Source of the DNA: Nigrospora sphaerica
Lineage: Eukaryota; Ascomycota; Sordariomycetes; Amphisphaeriales; Apiosporaceae
NCBI GenBank assembly: GCA_018287875.1
Contig: JAGVVL010000002.1
Coordinates: 3,720,001-3,784,000, forward strand
Direction: 5' to 3'
DNA length: 64,000 bases
The notes beneath the pieces are model-generated. The model made no database searches, was not told the origin of the DNA, and worked only from the letters and a program-made list of their open reading frames with translations. This document shows positions 1 through 10,911 of the stretch, one piece after another. Each line of letters opens with the position of its first letter. Position 1 is the stretch's first letter. Made by a program: the position numbers and the translations under genes.

Positions 1-1049
1 TTGAAGGTCACCTCGTTGCCCTTCATACCCACGTCGTGCTCCATCTCCCGCCACAGACGGAGGGCGGCTTCGGCCTCGACGTCGGTCGATACGCCCACAT
101 ATCGGCTCGCAAACGACAAAGCCGTATTCCACTCGGTCCTCGTCAAGGCGAACCCGCTGTTCTTGGTGTCGGCCACGACGGCGAAATAGCGCAGCATGGA
201 CTTGGGGTTCTTGCGTTCGCTGATGCCGAGCGCAGCGAAGAGAGCATGGCGTAGGCGGGCCGGCAGGTAGGGTATGCGCTGGCCAGGTAGCTGGAGATAG
301 AGGTCGTAGATGGTTTCGAGGTCCACTGAGTGCGGCCGCATCAACTTCGAAAACACGGCGGCTCGCAGTTTCGTGACCGTCTCCAGGTCCTCCGGGTCTC
401 CTCTTTCGACCTCGTCCGGCGCGGGCGAGGACAGCTCCCGGGGCTGGTCTGAAACGTTGAGGCTGGGGGTTTCCGGCGGCGCATATCGTCGCATGTAAGG
501 GTCTTTGAGGAACTCCAGGCGCTCCTCCACTGTGATGTCGTCATAGTAGTCGACCAGGTCGAGAAGGTCTTCCTTTGGCTTGGGCGGCGAGGGTGCCACT
601 CCGAAGGGTGCTGCCGGGGGGCTGGCGGGGCCGGCACGCTCGGCAGGACTGGGACGCTCGGCCGGATTCGAGGGCTCGGCAGGGCCTGGGAGCTCAATGG
701 GACTGCCAGGATCGACGGCAGCGGCCGTACTAGTGTGGTTCCGAATGCCGCGTTCGCCGGAATGGTGCGGAGTAAAGAAGCTGTAACCCAATGGGCGCCG
801 CCGGGCGCGGGCCGTCACTGTTGAGTATGAGAAGACGGAAGCGCCCGGCACGCTCGCGGGCCAAGCAACACGCCGTCTGGGGACAGCGGCGCCGAGGGCA
901 TGCGTCTTCCCCCCGCGGCCATGTTCGTGTAGGGCAATGGCACGCGCCGCAACAGGGACGGCCGTGGCAGTGAGGGGTCGGCCGGGTCGCGGTCGACTGC
1001 AGACTATCGCGCCGTAGATCGACCCGTCAATTCGACCGGAGATTTTCAT
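1..1049 (-). CDS. Partial gene: mitochondrial PPR-like protein, 5' part only
   Basis: One uninterrupted minus-strand frame runs from an ATG at 1049 off the left edge, giving 349 codons without a stop, so both the 3' end and the total length are unknown. The first ~90 residues are rich in Arg, Ala and Ser with very few acidic residues, like a mitochondrial presequence. A Pro-rich linker follows (around residues 110-150) with the repeated unit PAERPSPAERAGP. The C-terminal part visible here is helical and includes KSMLRYFAVVADTKNSGF and a WNTALSFASRYVG segment, in the style of fungal pentatricopeptide-repeat proteins that act on mitochondrial RNAs. The family call is from sequence style, not a database hit. 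It is divergent from the mitoribosomal gene at 1682, which fits a mitochondrial gene-expression role. Another helical-repeat protein is possible. Confidence 0.6.
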   Translation of the reverse strand, partial: MKISGRIDGSIYGAIVCSRPRPGRPLTATAVPVAARAIALHEHGRGGKTHALGAAVPRRRVAWPASVPGASVFSYSTVTARARRRPLGYSFFTPHHSGERGIRNHTSTAAAVDPGSPIELPGPAEPSNPAERPSPAERAGPASPPAAPFGVAPSPPKPKEDLLDLVDYYDDITVEERLEFLKDPYMRRYAPPETPSLNVSDQPRELSSPAPDEVERGDPEDLETVTKLRAAVFSKLMRPHSVDLETIYDLYLQLPGQRIPYLPARLRHALFAALGISERKNPKSMLRYFAVVADTKNSGFALTRTEWNTALSFASRYVGVSTDVEAEAALRLWREMEHDVGMKGNEVTF

Positions 1050-1681
1050 GAGCTGTCCAGCATGTTGGTCCCGTCATCACAGCTTCGGTTAGTGACGGGG
1101 CAACATGGGCCTTCGGGGGCGCTGCTGCGGGGGTCGTCGTGGTAGCGGAGGGAGGTATAAGACTGTTCCGGGGCGTTAGGACTTGCGATGGCAGCTTTTT
1201 TTCCTATGGAGACGAGTCGAGGAGCTTGGGCGGCATGGATCCGGCAGAGCGGGCAAAGCAGGCGATAGGGAAGAGTACAGGTACACATGTAGTTAGCATG
1301 CCGGCCCTCCATACTTGATGCGTGTACGTACCTGGAACGACGAGATGCCCCGCCATCCATTATGGGAAAGCACGGCCAAGCACGGCCATGCGGTCGGCGG
1401 CCGGGCTCGCGTCCAGGTCCCACACAAAAATTCCCAGCGACAGGCGGCCCAGCACTCGGAAGAACACTGTCGCCGGCGAGATTCCATTTTCGAGATCGAG
1501 ACCCGGTCCAGGCCGGGCCAACGTCAAGACCAACGAAACGACTCCAGCGCCGCCCGCCGCCCACCCCCGCGATCCCTCCTTCTTTTGCTCGCCCGCTCCG
1601 CTCCGCCCGCCCTGCGGCCGTCGCGCACGCCGAGAGAGAGAGAGAGAGAGCGCCCTCTGCCCCCCCACACACGCCGTGACC
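1050..1681. promoter_or_regulatory. Divergent intergenic region, PPR-like gene / RSM25
   Basis: This 632-bp gap separates two divergent start codons and must hold both promoters and 5' leaders. A run of ten GA dinucleotides at about 1632-1651 lies 30 bp upstream of the RSM25 ATG, followed by a C-rich stretch, as is common in fungal leaders. No other gene is seen here. Confidence 0.5.
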
Positions 1682-2526
1682 ATGGTGGTCCGCAAACCAA
1701 GCCAGCGGCAGATCCGCCCGGGCCGTGTCTACCAGACCGTCACGGCCCTAATGGAGCATCGCGTCAAGCCGAACATGGTCTTCCAGCCGCCCGTATGGTA
1801 CAAGGTGGTCGAGTCGATTCCGCCCGCCGAGATGGTCACGCGGCCCTTCCCCACTCAGCACAAAGCGCCTAACCCCTGGGCGAGGAAACCGAGAAAACTA
1901 TTCCAGCCCCAGGTGCTCGAGTACAAGGAGGACGCCCTGCGCACCAAATTCTACAAAGACCACCCCTGGGAGCTCGCGCGTCCGCGCATGGTTATCGAGA
2001 CGGACGGCAAGGACGCGCTGCGCGTCGACTGGAGCAAGGGCTTGCGGCAGCCCGGCATGGCGCTGAGCGGCGAGAGGTACGTGAGAAGCTGCGAACGGCG
2101 GTCCCCCCTCGCTCTCTCCGTCTTGCCCTCCTTCTGACCCTTCATCATAGTGTTGTGCAGCGCCAGATGTGGCTGATGGAAAACGACCCCACCCTAACCG
2201 AGGACCAGGCCTACGACAAGGTCCGCAAAGACTTCTACCTACTCCGGCAGGAGGAGGAGATCGAGCGCAGGGTGGCCAAGGAGGAGGCCCGCATGGTCGG
2301 CTCCTACTTTGGCATGTCCGACAACCAGGTCGGCATGCTGCTGGAGGACCAGCAGTTCGAGAGATGGAAGAGGTGGGCCACCAAGGAGATCCAGAAGATC
2401 CAGGGCGAGCAGGGCGGCGGCATCGGCGCGGCCCCGGAAGGGACCGACGACAAGAGCGCCATCGATGTGGATGCCTTGGCCGCAGAGCTCGAGTCTCCGG
2501 AAGAGGTCGCCGCGCCCCCCTCGTAA
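1682..2526 (+). CDS. RSM25: Mitochondrial small-subunit ribosomal protein mS23 (Rsm25)
   Basis: Component of the small subunit of the mitochondrial ribosome. Two exons: 1682-2076 and 2151-2526, with a 74-nt GT-AG intron; the spliced product is 256 aa. The start has a strong context (gtgaccATGG). The N-terminal part has the family pattern of an [13 protein letters not shown] segment followed by [13 protein letters not shown]. The splice joins SGE to [13 protein letters not shown], and the rest is a charged helical region ([21 protein letters not shown]) with an acidic tail. These segments match fungal 37S S25/mS23 proteins as I know them. Length is normal for the family. It shares a divergent promoter with a putative mitochondrial PPR protein. 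Confidence 0.9.
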
Positions 2527-2928
2527 TGCCCGCTTACTTGTGTACCATATCCATGTACCAATACCACTGTGTACAACGTGCCGGAACAACTATAGATCTC
2601 GGGCTGCCATGCCGCAACGACAAGCGCACGTGTGGATAGCCCCCTGTGCTCGGGAGCTGGGCTTCGGGTGTGGCGATGCTGACAATGGCTCGGGCAGTGC
2701 TTTGGAAATCCATCCGCCGTCAGCCAATCCGGCCAGTCCAATAACCCAAGTCGCGCGGGTGGCCTCGGTATGACTCAAACCGGGACAAGTGCCAATACGA
2801 AGTATCAGCAGGACTCCCAGCCCCGGGTGCCAAACACCGAACCAACCCGCCATCGTCCGGTTAACCTGGCCTGCCCCTTCCAGAAATCCCAGCCTCGCCC
2901 GCTTGTCATAATCATCGCGGCGCCGACC
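2527..2928. other. Intergenic, RSM25 3' end to phosphatase start
   Basis: About 400 bp between two plus-strand genes. An open frame continues upstream of the phosphatase ATG to 2770, but its translation has no recognisable sequence, so I treat this as RSM25 3' UTR plus phosphatase promoter and leader. No RNA gene was seen. Confidence 0.4.
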
Positions 2929-3507
2929 ATGGGCAAACCACGCCGGAAGCCCGGCGTCCCGCCCGCGAAGACGCCCAACGAGGCGGGACCGACCGAGATT
3001 GTCTCGCCGTACTTGTACCTGGGCCCGCACACGGCCACCAAGCCGTCCGTTCTCGCCGCGCATCGCCTGACGCACGTCGTCTCGGTCGGGTGCCGGCCGA
3101 AGCACCACGGCCGCGACGCCCCCGCCGTCGCGTACCATTACCTCGGGCTCGACGACACGCCCGGGTCCGACCTGGGCGCGCAGGTGCTGCTTGTCGCCGA
3201 CATGATCCGGCACGCGCGCGCGAGCGGGCCGCAAGCCCGCGTTCTGGTTCACTGCGTCGCAGGCGTGTCCAGGTCCCCCTCCATGCTGGCGTACTACCTG
3301 ATGAAGGACGAGGGGATGAGCCTTCGTGAGGCCCTCGGCCTCTTAATTCGTGCGCGGCCGGCGGTCCGGCCCAACGAAGGCTTCCTCCGCCAGTTGAAGG
3401 AGCTCGAGATGCAACTTCGGGGTGAGACGAGCCTGGAGGGCATCGACGCCCTACCGCTGGCTCTGCCAGAGAAGAAAGCCTTGCTGGGAATCGAGGATGA
3501 GACCTGA
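2929..3507 (+). CDS. Dual-specificity protein phosphatase (DUSP family)
   Basis: Small single-exon phosphatase of 192 aa. The catalytic P-loop is HCVAGVSRS, with nucleophile Cys109 and Arg115, matching HCxxGxxRS of dual-specificity phosphatases. A DD pair at residues 75-76 (LGLDDTPGSD) sits where the general acid Asp is expected. The region before it, from IVSPYLYLGPHTA, is the typical N-terminal strand of DUSPs, and AYYLMKDEGMSLREAL after the P-loop is the usual helix. I chose the ATG at 2929 for its strong context (cgaccATGG) and position just before the domain; an in-frame ATG at 2770 would add 53 residues of no recognisable sequence. The substrate cannot be inferred. It converges with SPO22 across 587 bp. 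Confidence 0.9.
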   Translation: MGKPRRKPGVPPAKTPNEAGPTEIVSPYLYLGPHTATKPSVLAAHRLTHVVSVGCRPKHHGRDAPAVAYHYLGLDDTPGSDLGAQVLLVADMIRHARASGPQARVLVHCVAGVSRSPSMLAYYLMKDEGMSLREALGLLIRARPAVRPNEGFLRQLKELEMQLRGETSLEGIDALPLALPEKKALLGIEDET

Positions 3508-4094
3508 GGACACGACGAGAAGGAGAAGGCATCTTCCGGCAATTTGTTTTTTGGCATGTTATAATCAGGCGCGACCATTACGTCTGACCTGAGAAACCGT
3601 CTTTTGCCCGCGACCCGACGACAATTTCAACATCAAGATGGCCCGTAGCCGGATCCGGCGACACCTCGGCATTTTCGCTGATGGACAATGACCCCTCTCC
3701 CCCCTCGGATACTTCGCGGCCCTCTCATTGCGGTCATATGGACGTCGGACTGTCGTATCCCACTGATGCGGCTGTCTTCCATCGCCCACCAAATTTTGAG
3801 CGGGCCGTAGGTAACCCCCAGTTGTTTTTCGTCGAGAAACCAGCCATACAGTACCTGAGATTGCAACAAGTGGCTGCTGCTTTCGTATCACCCCAGATTG
3901 CTCCTGCTGTGGTAGCATTTAAGTAACCGAAGTAGAGGCTGAAGAGCTCTCTGTTGTGGCCAGTTCGCACTGACTGGACTTATACCAAGCCATCGCGAAC
4001 CATGCTGTGCTTGTACGGCTTTGGCTTGTTCTCCCTCATACGGGAAAAGGCCCTGAATGAGCTAGTATTCCTGAGCTATCCCATAGTATGCGAT
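3508..4094. other. Convergent intergenic region, phosphatase / SPO22
   Basis: 587 bp between the stop of the phosphatase and the stop of SPO22. It is less GC-rich than the coding regions and holds only short frames with no family resemblance. It probably contains both 3' UTRs. Confidence 0.4.
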
Positions 4095-7000
4095 TTAGTC
4101 CCAATGCAGACGAGTGAAATTATCGTGCAATTGTTTCTCCAACACGCCACCGTCGCAATGGAGACGGGCCAACTCAAAGGCATGGCCGATCCACTTCCTA
4201 CTTAGCTCATCCTCCTGATTTCCATAAAGATCGATGCCGTTGTTGAAGGTTGTGGCAATCAGCCATTCGAGTTCCTCGCGGGGAAATGGCTTGTCCGTCT
4301 GAGAATGCGAGTCAATGAGTGCAGCCCGTGGAGGGGGGAGCTCAACGTGCCCCTAAGCATACCTTGCTTGCTTCCCTTACGAGGCGAATGACTTCTTCAA
4401 CCACCCTCAGAGGAAGATCCACATCAGAGGAAACTGTGGTCTGCAGGAGACACCGCATATATTTTGCCAACTTGCCAACTTCAAATCTCTCCAGGAGCCA
4501 GATCTCGTTAACGATCCTGCGCAGGATAGAGTAGAGCACTGTCACGCAAGCCAGCCGTTAGCGATGGGTACCGTGTGCTCCAGCAACAAGTGAGCAACCC
4601 ACCCTGAGCCGGTGGATTATCTGCTCTCAGAATACAATCAGCCATGGCTTGGAAACCATGCAAATTCTTGCTGTTTTTCATTTTTAAAACGATCGTCGGC
4701 AAGTCATCCCAGCATCTCAAGTGCACAGCTGCCTCGAAATCGAGCACCAAAAGGGCCGCCAGCTTGGATCCTAGATCCCGAGCAGAATCGGCATCCAAAG
4801 TACCCTGGCGGCGTTCCAGCTCGTTGTCGAATGCCGTGACATGCTTGCGTGCCACAAGGTAGGACTGTGCTTGTAGCTCGAGCTTGTCTTCCGCCCGCGC
4901 GCAAGCTATTTGGCCTATGCCGACCATGAAGTGGCAGAACATACCCCTTAGGGCGAGGTCGCCGGAATCCTGCGCTGGAATATCTTTTGGGTAGTATGTG
5001 ATGACAGCAATGCATACTTTAAACATACGAATGACGTATTTGATCTTCCATGCTTCAGTGTGCCCCAGGCCAATATTGTAGGCATTCTTGCAGAACCAGT
5101 CCAGTTCTGCGGTAGAGAACAGTTTGACACCCTTGTCATCACGAGGGTCCTTCTCAAGCAATGTCACGACTGCCATAAAATCAGCTTTTATCAGCCTCCT
5201 CCTTCCGGGACAACCTACCCCCTTCAAAGACGTTGCACAGGTCATCAACAAGTCTCCCGTGTTCAGCACCGATCAGGTCACCATCGTTGAGCAGATTGAT
5301 TTGAAGACGTATGATGACTCGGAGTAGAGCTGGGAAGTGTATTTCACTCCTCTTTCGTAAGCCATGCTCGTTGGCCAACGTCTTCAAGGCCTGTAAAGCG
5401 CATGCCTTGTTGCCGCTCTGCTGTGCTTCGAGACAGCAAGCATAGAGAAACTTGGGTTCCTTGGGAGACACTGCACTCAGTTGTTCAATGCATTGAGAAG
5501 CCATGTCATGGTCCCCATGGCGTATGGCCAGCTTGTAGGCCAAGTAGATAGTCAAAGGTTGAGACCTCGCTACCTCGTCCATGGAGTGGAAAACTTCATG
5601 AGCGCCCTCAGTATCGTTCCTCTTCAGTGCGCAGATAATAAGTTTCCTGGCTATGTCAGTTACAAGGAAATATGAACAGCCAGATGGCGGTTGGCGTACC
5701 GCGCAACCTTGGCGGCATTGTTAGGCCCGCATTGGGCAAGTACCGGGTGCAAAGCTAGTCGGCACCACTCCTGTGCTATATCAGTATTGTTATGCTGGAG
5801 ATTCGACTCGATCTTCTTCCATAGAAGCTGGGGACACAGTAAGCAAGTGACTATGTGGTGCTAGGGGTCGGATAGCTACCGTGAGTATCCCGAGCGCTGC
5901 TTCAGCCCCGAGTGGCCTTGCAGCGCCCGCCTGAACGCTGTCATACAAGTTCCGGAGACACTCTTGGGTCTCGGGAGCATCCCTATGCGTGGTGGACATG
6001 TATGTATGCGTCACTGCGATTCTTTCGATCCATTCTTCCTTGCCGGATGACATAACCCGCGTGGCGAGCAACTCATTCAGCATCTGAAAAGCAAGACTTG
6101 GGCTTTTTGCACCAAGGCGACGAATATGGACCATGACGAGCTTGAATATAGATTCGGTCATTTCCAGCGTTTGGATCATTCGTCGGAGTATGCCGGCATA
6201 GGCATCGCTGTCAAACACTTCCGACGGCCCCTTCAGGAGAAGCTCCAAGCGTAGCATCAACACCAGAAGGGTACCGCCTTGCTCCGACTCGATGAAAGCC
6301 ACCATGTTTTCGGCCTTGCGGAAGTTGGCGGGGGTATTGGTGGCGAGGAGTGCGTTAATGTGTGCCTGACAAATGCAGAGCCGAAGTTCGATAGCGTCGC
6401 GTGATAGTTGCTCCAGCACCTGCGTGTTGAGAAAATCGTAGGCTCTATCGAACCATTTGATCGCCATGGCGCTGTCGCTTTTCTTTTGGTAAAATGTCTG
6501 CCCTATTTCGTACAAGACCTCGGCAAGGCGTTCCGCCGTTGGGGGGTCAAGCCTGTGTCTCAAGGACTGTGACTTGCCATACATGTGCTCTGCCACATCG
6601 AAGCTCTCCTCTCTCAGACTCTGGTGGCCACGGGCTGTTAGGCATCTTCACTATCTTTATGCACGCGTAGACTCACCAATGCCATGCGCAGAACAAAGTA
6701 TTCCGCTTCGAGCCTCTTGCAGACATTCAGCGCGTCTTCCGGCATCCCCTCCTGCAGATTCCGCAGCTTTCCATTGTAGTCGGCGGCCCTCTGCAGCGCC
6801 AGAAGTGCAAAATCATGCTCGCCGTCGTCTGCCCGTGTGTTAGTCTCGTATGCATGCATGGGCGGGAGGAGGCATCTGCGACTTGCCTATGCATGATCTG
6901 CCGGTTCTGATGGCCAGCCGCGAACAGCGAATCAGGGTGCGCAACTCGCTCTGACATGCCAAATCGGGCATTGTTATCATCAAGAAGGCGAAAACACGGG

Positions 7001-7375
7001 AGTACACCAGAGCCTTGCGCTGGACAGGAGACGGCTGGCCATCTTGGTCCCTCTTCAAATTCGTACACAGATTCCACAATGCGACCCCGGCGGTACCGAG
7101 CTGTTCTCCGATCTCGGATCCAGCATTCCTCAGATTGCACCTTTGGATGGTCCGTATTTGCTTCTCGAGTTCGTTGACTATGGCTTGCAGGCGTGAAGGG
7201 TCATTCAGATTGGGCAGTGTAACTTGCGTTTCTCGGGCAAGAGCTTGGGCACGTCAGCATCACAACGGCATGGCAAGACGACGAGCAGTGACAAACTTAG
7301 GAAGCCATTGAAACGCTTCTCTCTTTCTCTGGTCTTTTCAAGGCCACTACTTCCAACGCTGGCTGGCGGCGCCAT
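4095..7375 (-). CDS. SPO22: Meiosis-specific TPR protein SPO22/ZIP4
   Basis: Spo22/Zip4 proteins are TPR-repeat members of the ZMM group that promote crossovers and synaptonemal complex assembly in meiosis. Nine exons (7375-7297, 7243-6887, 6828-6677, 6620-5880, 5827-5700, 5646-5219, 5169-4603, 4538-4363, 4298-4095) give a 943-aa product in one frame, normal for the family. Recognisable segments include GVALWNLCTNLKRDQDG near the N-terminus, EVLYEIGQTFYQKKSDSA, a KLIICALKRNDTEGA helix, and a C-terminal FPREELEWLIATTFNNGID followed by KWIGHAFELA, which is characteristic of the SPO22 domain. Intron 2 (6886-6829) appears to use a GC donor (GCAAGT) with an ACTAAC branch site; the other seven are GT-AG. 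Expression is likely restricted to sexual development. Confidence 0.9.
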
Positions 7376-8277
7376 GTTGTAACACGCGTCGACAGAGACC
7401 TGCAGCTCGGTGCTGCAGAGAGTTGAGGCGGTTGTAACCCGAAGGCTAGGAGCAGTCAACCGTTGCGCACCGCGTGTAAGGGAAAAAGTCAATACGAAGA
7501 AGTGTGCTGCCGAAAGACGCGGTCGCTCGCATACCGCAGAAGTCAAGTTGTCACTGAGTGAATGGGATTGCCGCATGGTTCATCGGACGGAAGGAGGTCA
7601 GAAGTCTGGCACGGAACAGAAAGTTCCATGTGCGCGTGATCTGGGTAGGTGGAAATCAACTCAAGTAATGGAGGCTGCTGCCTAGTCGTGCCTTCCACCG
7701 AGAGGGTCTACGGAACCGCGCTCGTGCATGTCGATCTCGGCGCGAAAGCAGAAGCGGAAGCGACGTATCGAAAATAGAGACAGAATCGTGCGTTTGGGGG
7801 AACACATACCTCATTAACAAAACCAGTACTTACTCGGTAAGTTCCTAGCTACTTCAAGTATACACATAGGGTTACCAACGGATCCGTTCCAGGACCGAAA
7901 GGTAGAGCCTTCTACCCGACGACCACGTACTTGTGCATTACTATACCGCGATTCACTGGGTCAGAAGCTTTTTATGTCCACAGTGGAGGCCTGACTAGCA
8001 GCCACGAGGTAGGTAGACTGCATCCTAGAGCCTATTGCCAGAACTGGCAGGGCATCGAAGCTTGAGTTACATGTCCAATGAGATCCCGTGCGGACTAAGC
8101 CATGGGAAGCGTATCTCAGCACTTGGCCGTGGGGGTATCTGGCTGTTTTCCTTGCGCACCCTGCGATGCTGTTATTTATAATGTAGGGGTTGATATGCGA
8201 CTTTGGACGTAGGGGTCGGGTTTGCCGCGTATAGCGTCCAAGAAGATAAACACTTCATGACAAGAGCCCGAGCAACC
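7376..8277. other. Intergenic, SPO22 upstream / ERT1 downstream
   Basis: About 900 bp between two minus-strand genes. It must contain the SPO22 promoter and the ERT1 3' UTR. Around 7800-8050 the sequence is relatively AT-rich with no open frame of note. No repeat or RNA gene was recognised. Confidence 0.35.
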
Positions 8278-10653
8278 TCAGTGGGGAGGGTCGTGGGGGA
8301 GAAAGTTTCCCACGATGAGGCTAGGTCTGCAGTTTGCCAGTGGGTCAGTTGATCCTGGTTGCTGGCGAGGCCCAGACGCAAACTTACATCTTGTGGTCAT
8401 CCCTCCGAATCATAAACGAGAAGCAACAGTTGACGATGGGATCCTGGGATCGGTCGTCTGGGTTCTTCAACGCGCAGGCCGTCAGGAGGGTGTCGTGTGC
8501 TGGGTCGAATGCAATAGTCCCAAACTCTTCCCAGTATCGCACAAGGGATTCTTCGGTAAGAATCTGATGTAGCGAGATGTGGCCCTGCAACGTTATTAGT
8601 ACAAAGAGACGGGAGACAGAACTGGGCATGCGACGTACGTCACGCAGTTGCTCGACGGGGACGTGGATCAACTCGGCCATCTCCTTGTTGCCTCGGAAGA
8701 TCTCGCCCGTTCTTCTCCAGCAGCAAGCCGGCACCGCCATTGCCGCGAAGACACGGTCGTACTCGAGCAACGTCCGCTCGAACCACATCTCGACGTAAAT
8801 GAGCTCCATGTCGGTTAGATTGTGTATCTTCTCGCGGAATTTGGGTCGGAATCGGTCAAGTTGACGGAGGATCTTCTGCTTCGAAGCGGGCGCGATGTGG
8901 CTGTCCATGTAGGTGCCGAGTCGGGCGTATCCTTTGATGTAGTTGAAGGGCTTCAGGAGCCCGGCGTCGTACTTGGCCCGGAGGACGCGGGACATGCGCT
9001 CTTCGGGCGTGTCGTTGCCCGAGGGGTCCGCGGCCTGTAGGTAAAACTCGCGCGTCTTGTCCGTCGGCACAACGCTGGCGGGGCGAGTTATGGCGCCGGC
9101 TTGCTCAGCACTGGGTGGGAGCATGGAGCCGCCTTGGGCTGCGCCGGGCGGCAGAAGTGTGCCCTGGCCTCCCAGAAATCCTGCCATGCCGGAGTGGCTG
9201 TCCCTGTAGAGCGAGTTTTGGTCACCCGGGAGAGCGCCGCCGTCGTCCAGCAGGCTGGTGTTAAGGAAGTCGTTGAGCAGGTTGAACTCATGGGTGACTT
9301 CAGGGGTCATCATATACTGAGGATTGTAGCTATGCATGTCGTGGAATTGGTTCTGGGCGGTCAACCAAGCGTCAGAGAATCCGGCAACTACACAATGCTC
9401 AGCTTGCTGCGGACATGGACCCCATAAGGCTTTTACACAACCTACATTGGCTCATATTGCTGTTCGAGGCACTGGCCTGCATCCCAGAGACGGTCCCCGG
9501 TGACACAAGCTGTAGGGGGTTTGCCTGACCTAGAGCGCCTCCGCCAAACCCTGGCTTGGTGCTCGGGGGGGGCCCAGGGCTGCTGAAAGCCGGCGGCCCC
9601 ATGGCCGCAGCAGTGGAGCTGTGGTCTATAGAATTTCGCCCGAGATCGGGGCGTGTCTCTGCTTTGTCATGGGCGGCCGCGCCGTGGGAGCCCTTGGGTT
9701 TCTTCGAGTCGGAATCCCGGGGCTCGTCGTGGCAGAGGTGGCCGATGTTTCGCTTGATGCACCTCGTGCAGGGCCTCTCCTGTTTACGGCAGTAGCCTCA
9801 GTAAGTTGACACGCCCATGCAAGACGGCACGGCATGAACGGCCCGGCCAATAGAGCGGCGGAAAGAGATCTTACATACGAGATCGCAGGTCATGTGCTAT
9901 TTGACCCGTAGGCCAGGGGAGTTAGCCATCCGTCACACCGGCAAAGCCTGAATACGCAGAAGAGGGTTTGCAAGAGGGGTGGGCAAAGCCATGTGCGAGT
10001 TGCCTCGACATGGGTAGGAAGCCAGCCGCCTGCAGCAAGGGGGGCCGACAGACGGTAGACAGGGTAGCATTTCACGCATGCGCCGAGGGGTAGACGTGGA
10101 CCCAATGGGTGAAAGGGAGGTTTGACAGGCCTACGGTAGACGACTTACAGATCGACGACAGTAGAGGCAGGCTGTAGGAACGCGGGCCGAGTTAGCTCAT
10201 GGACCTCCCGGGGATACGAAGTACACCTCGCCGGTGTGGCCTAGCCGCCTGGTCTGGCTCGAGGGCCGGATGTTGGTGGCCGGGCAGAAAATCAAGCCAA
10301 AGGGGAATGAGAGACGGGGAGCATGGGCATGGGCATGGACAGGGACATGGATGAGGGCGAGGCAGAACTTCACAAGCCGAGTAACCACACGACATACCGT
10401 GGTTGACTTTGCGTCGCTTTCTGGGGCTCTTATTGGCACCACCGTCGGCCTTGTGAGTAGGCGTGCCCGTGGTTGCGGGGGCGTCATCCTTGGTGGGTTT
10501 GGCGGTGGTGCTGCCATCGGCGGAGGCGGCGGCGGCGGCGGTGGTGGTGGGAGGAGTATTGTTCGCACCGTTGCTGGCGCCAGGTTTCTTCGTATCCGGG
10601 GCGGCGCCATGGCCCTCGCTGTCATTGCTCTCCATGTCTGCTTCCTGCTTCAT
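8278..10653 (-). CDS. ERT1: Zn2Cys6 transcription activator of gluconeogenesis, ERT1/AcuK/AcuM type
   Basis: Family members activate gluconeogenic and respiratory-carbon genes. Seven exons (10653-10398, 10171-10149, 9896-9879, 9779-9446, 9387-8639, 8584-8388, 8326-8278) give 541 aa. The N-terminus is low-complexity (Thr/Ala, Lys/Arg cluster PRKRRKVNH). The zinc cluster is CLYCRRSHMTC (C87, C90, C97) then C103, C106 and C115, i.e. C-X2-C-X6-C-X5-C-X2-C-X8-C. The middle contains FSDAWLTAQNQFHDM, and a PAS-like region contains MELIYVEMWFERTLLEYDR and GEIFRGNKEMAELIHV. The C-terminus is IPSLIVGNFLPHDPPH. The zinc cluster is split over very small exons of 23 and 18 nt. The 54-nt intron 8638-8585 has no in-frame stop. 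The start could also be the next ATG, six codons in. Family is certain; which paralogue is not. Confidence 0.92.
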
Positions 10654-10840
10654 GCGCTCCCGGTACGTTGGATTCGGGAAGCTCCCATTGGACCTTCTAT
10701 GTTACGCAACAAGCCAGTAGTTCGCGGGTCCTGGATGAGAAGCCCGCGGCTTGGTGCAGGAGTCTCGCGCTGATCTTGGCCACGAGCGTTCCGACGGCTG
10801 CTGGCGGCGGCGGTCGGTTTTGTCTCCTTCCTGCTTTGCT

Positions 10841-10911
10841 TTGCTGCTGCTGCTGCTGCTCCTGCTGCTGCTGCTGCTGCTGCTCTGCTGCTGGTGCTGC
10901 TGCTGCTGCGG
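10841..10911. repeat. CTG/CAG triplet tract upstream of ERT1
   Basis: Near-continuous CTG triplets on the plus strand (CAG on the ERT1 sense strand) interrupted by single variants. They lie 190-260 bp upstream of the ERT1 ATG, so are probably leader or promoter sequence. Read in one minus-strand frame they would encode Gln/Ala runs, but no supported gene uses that frame. Confidence 0.8.
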
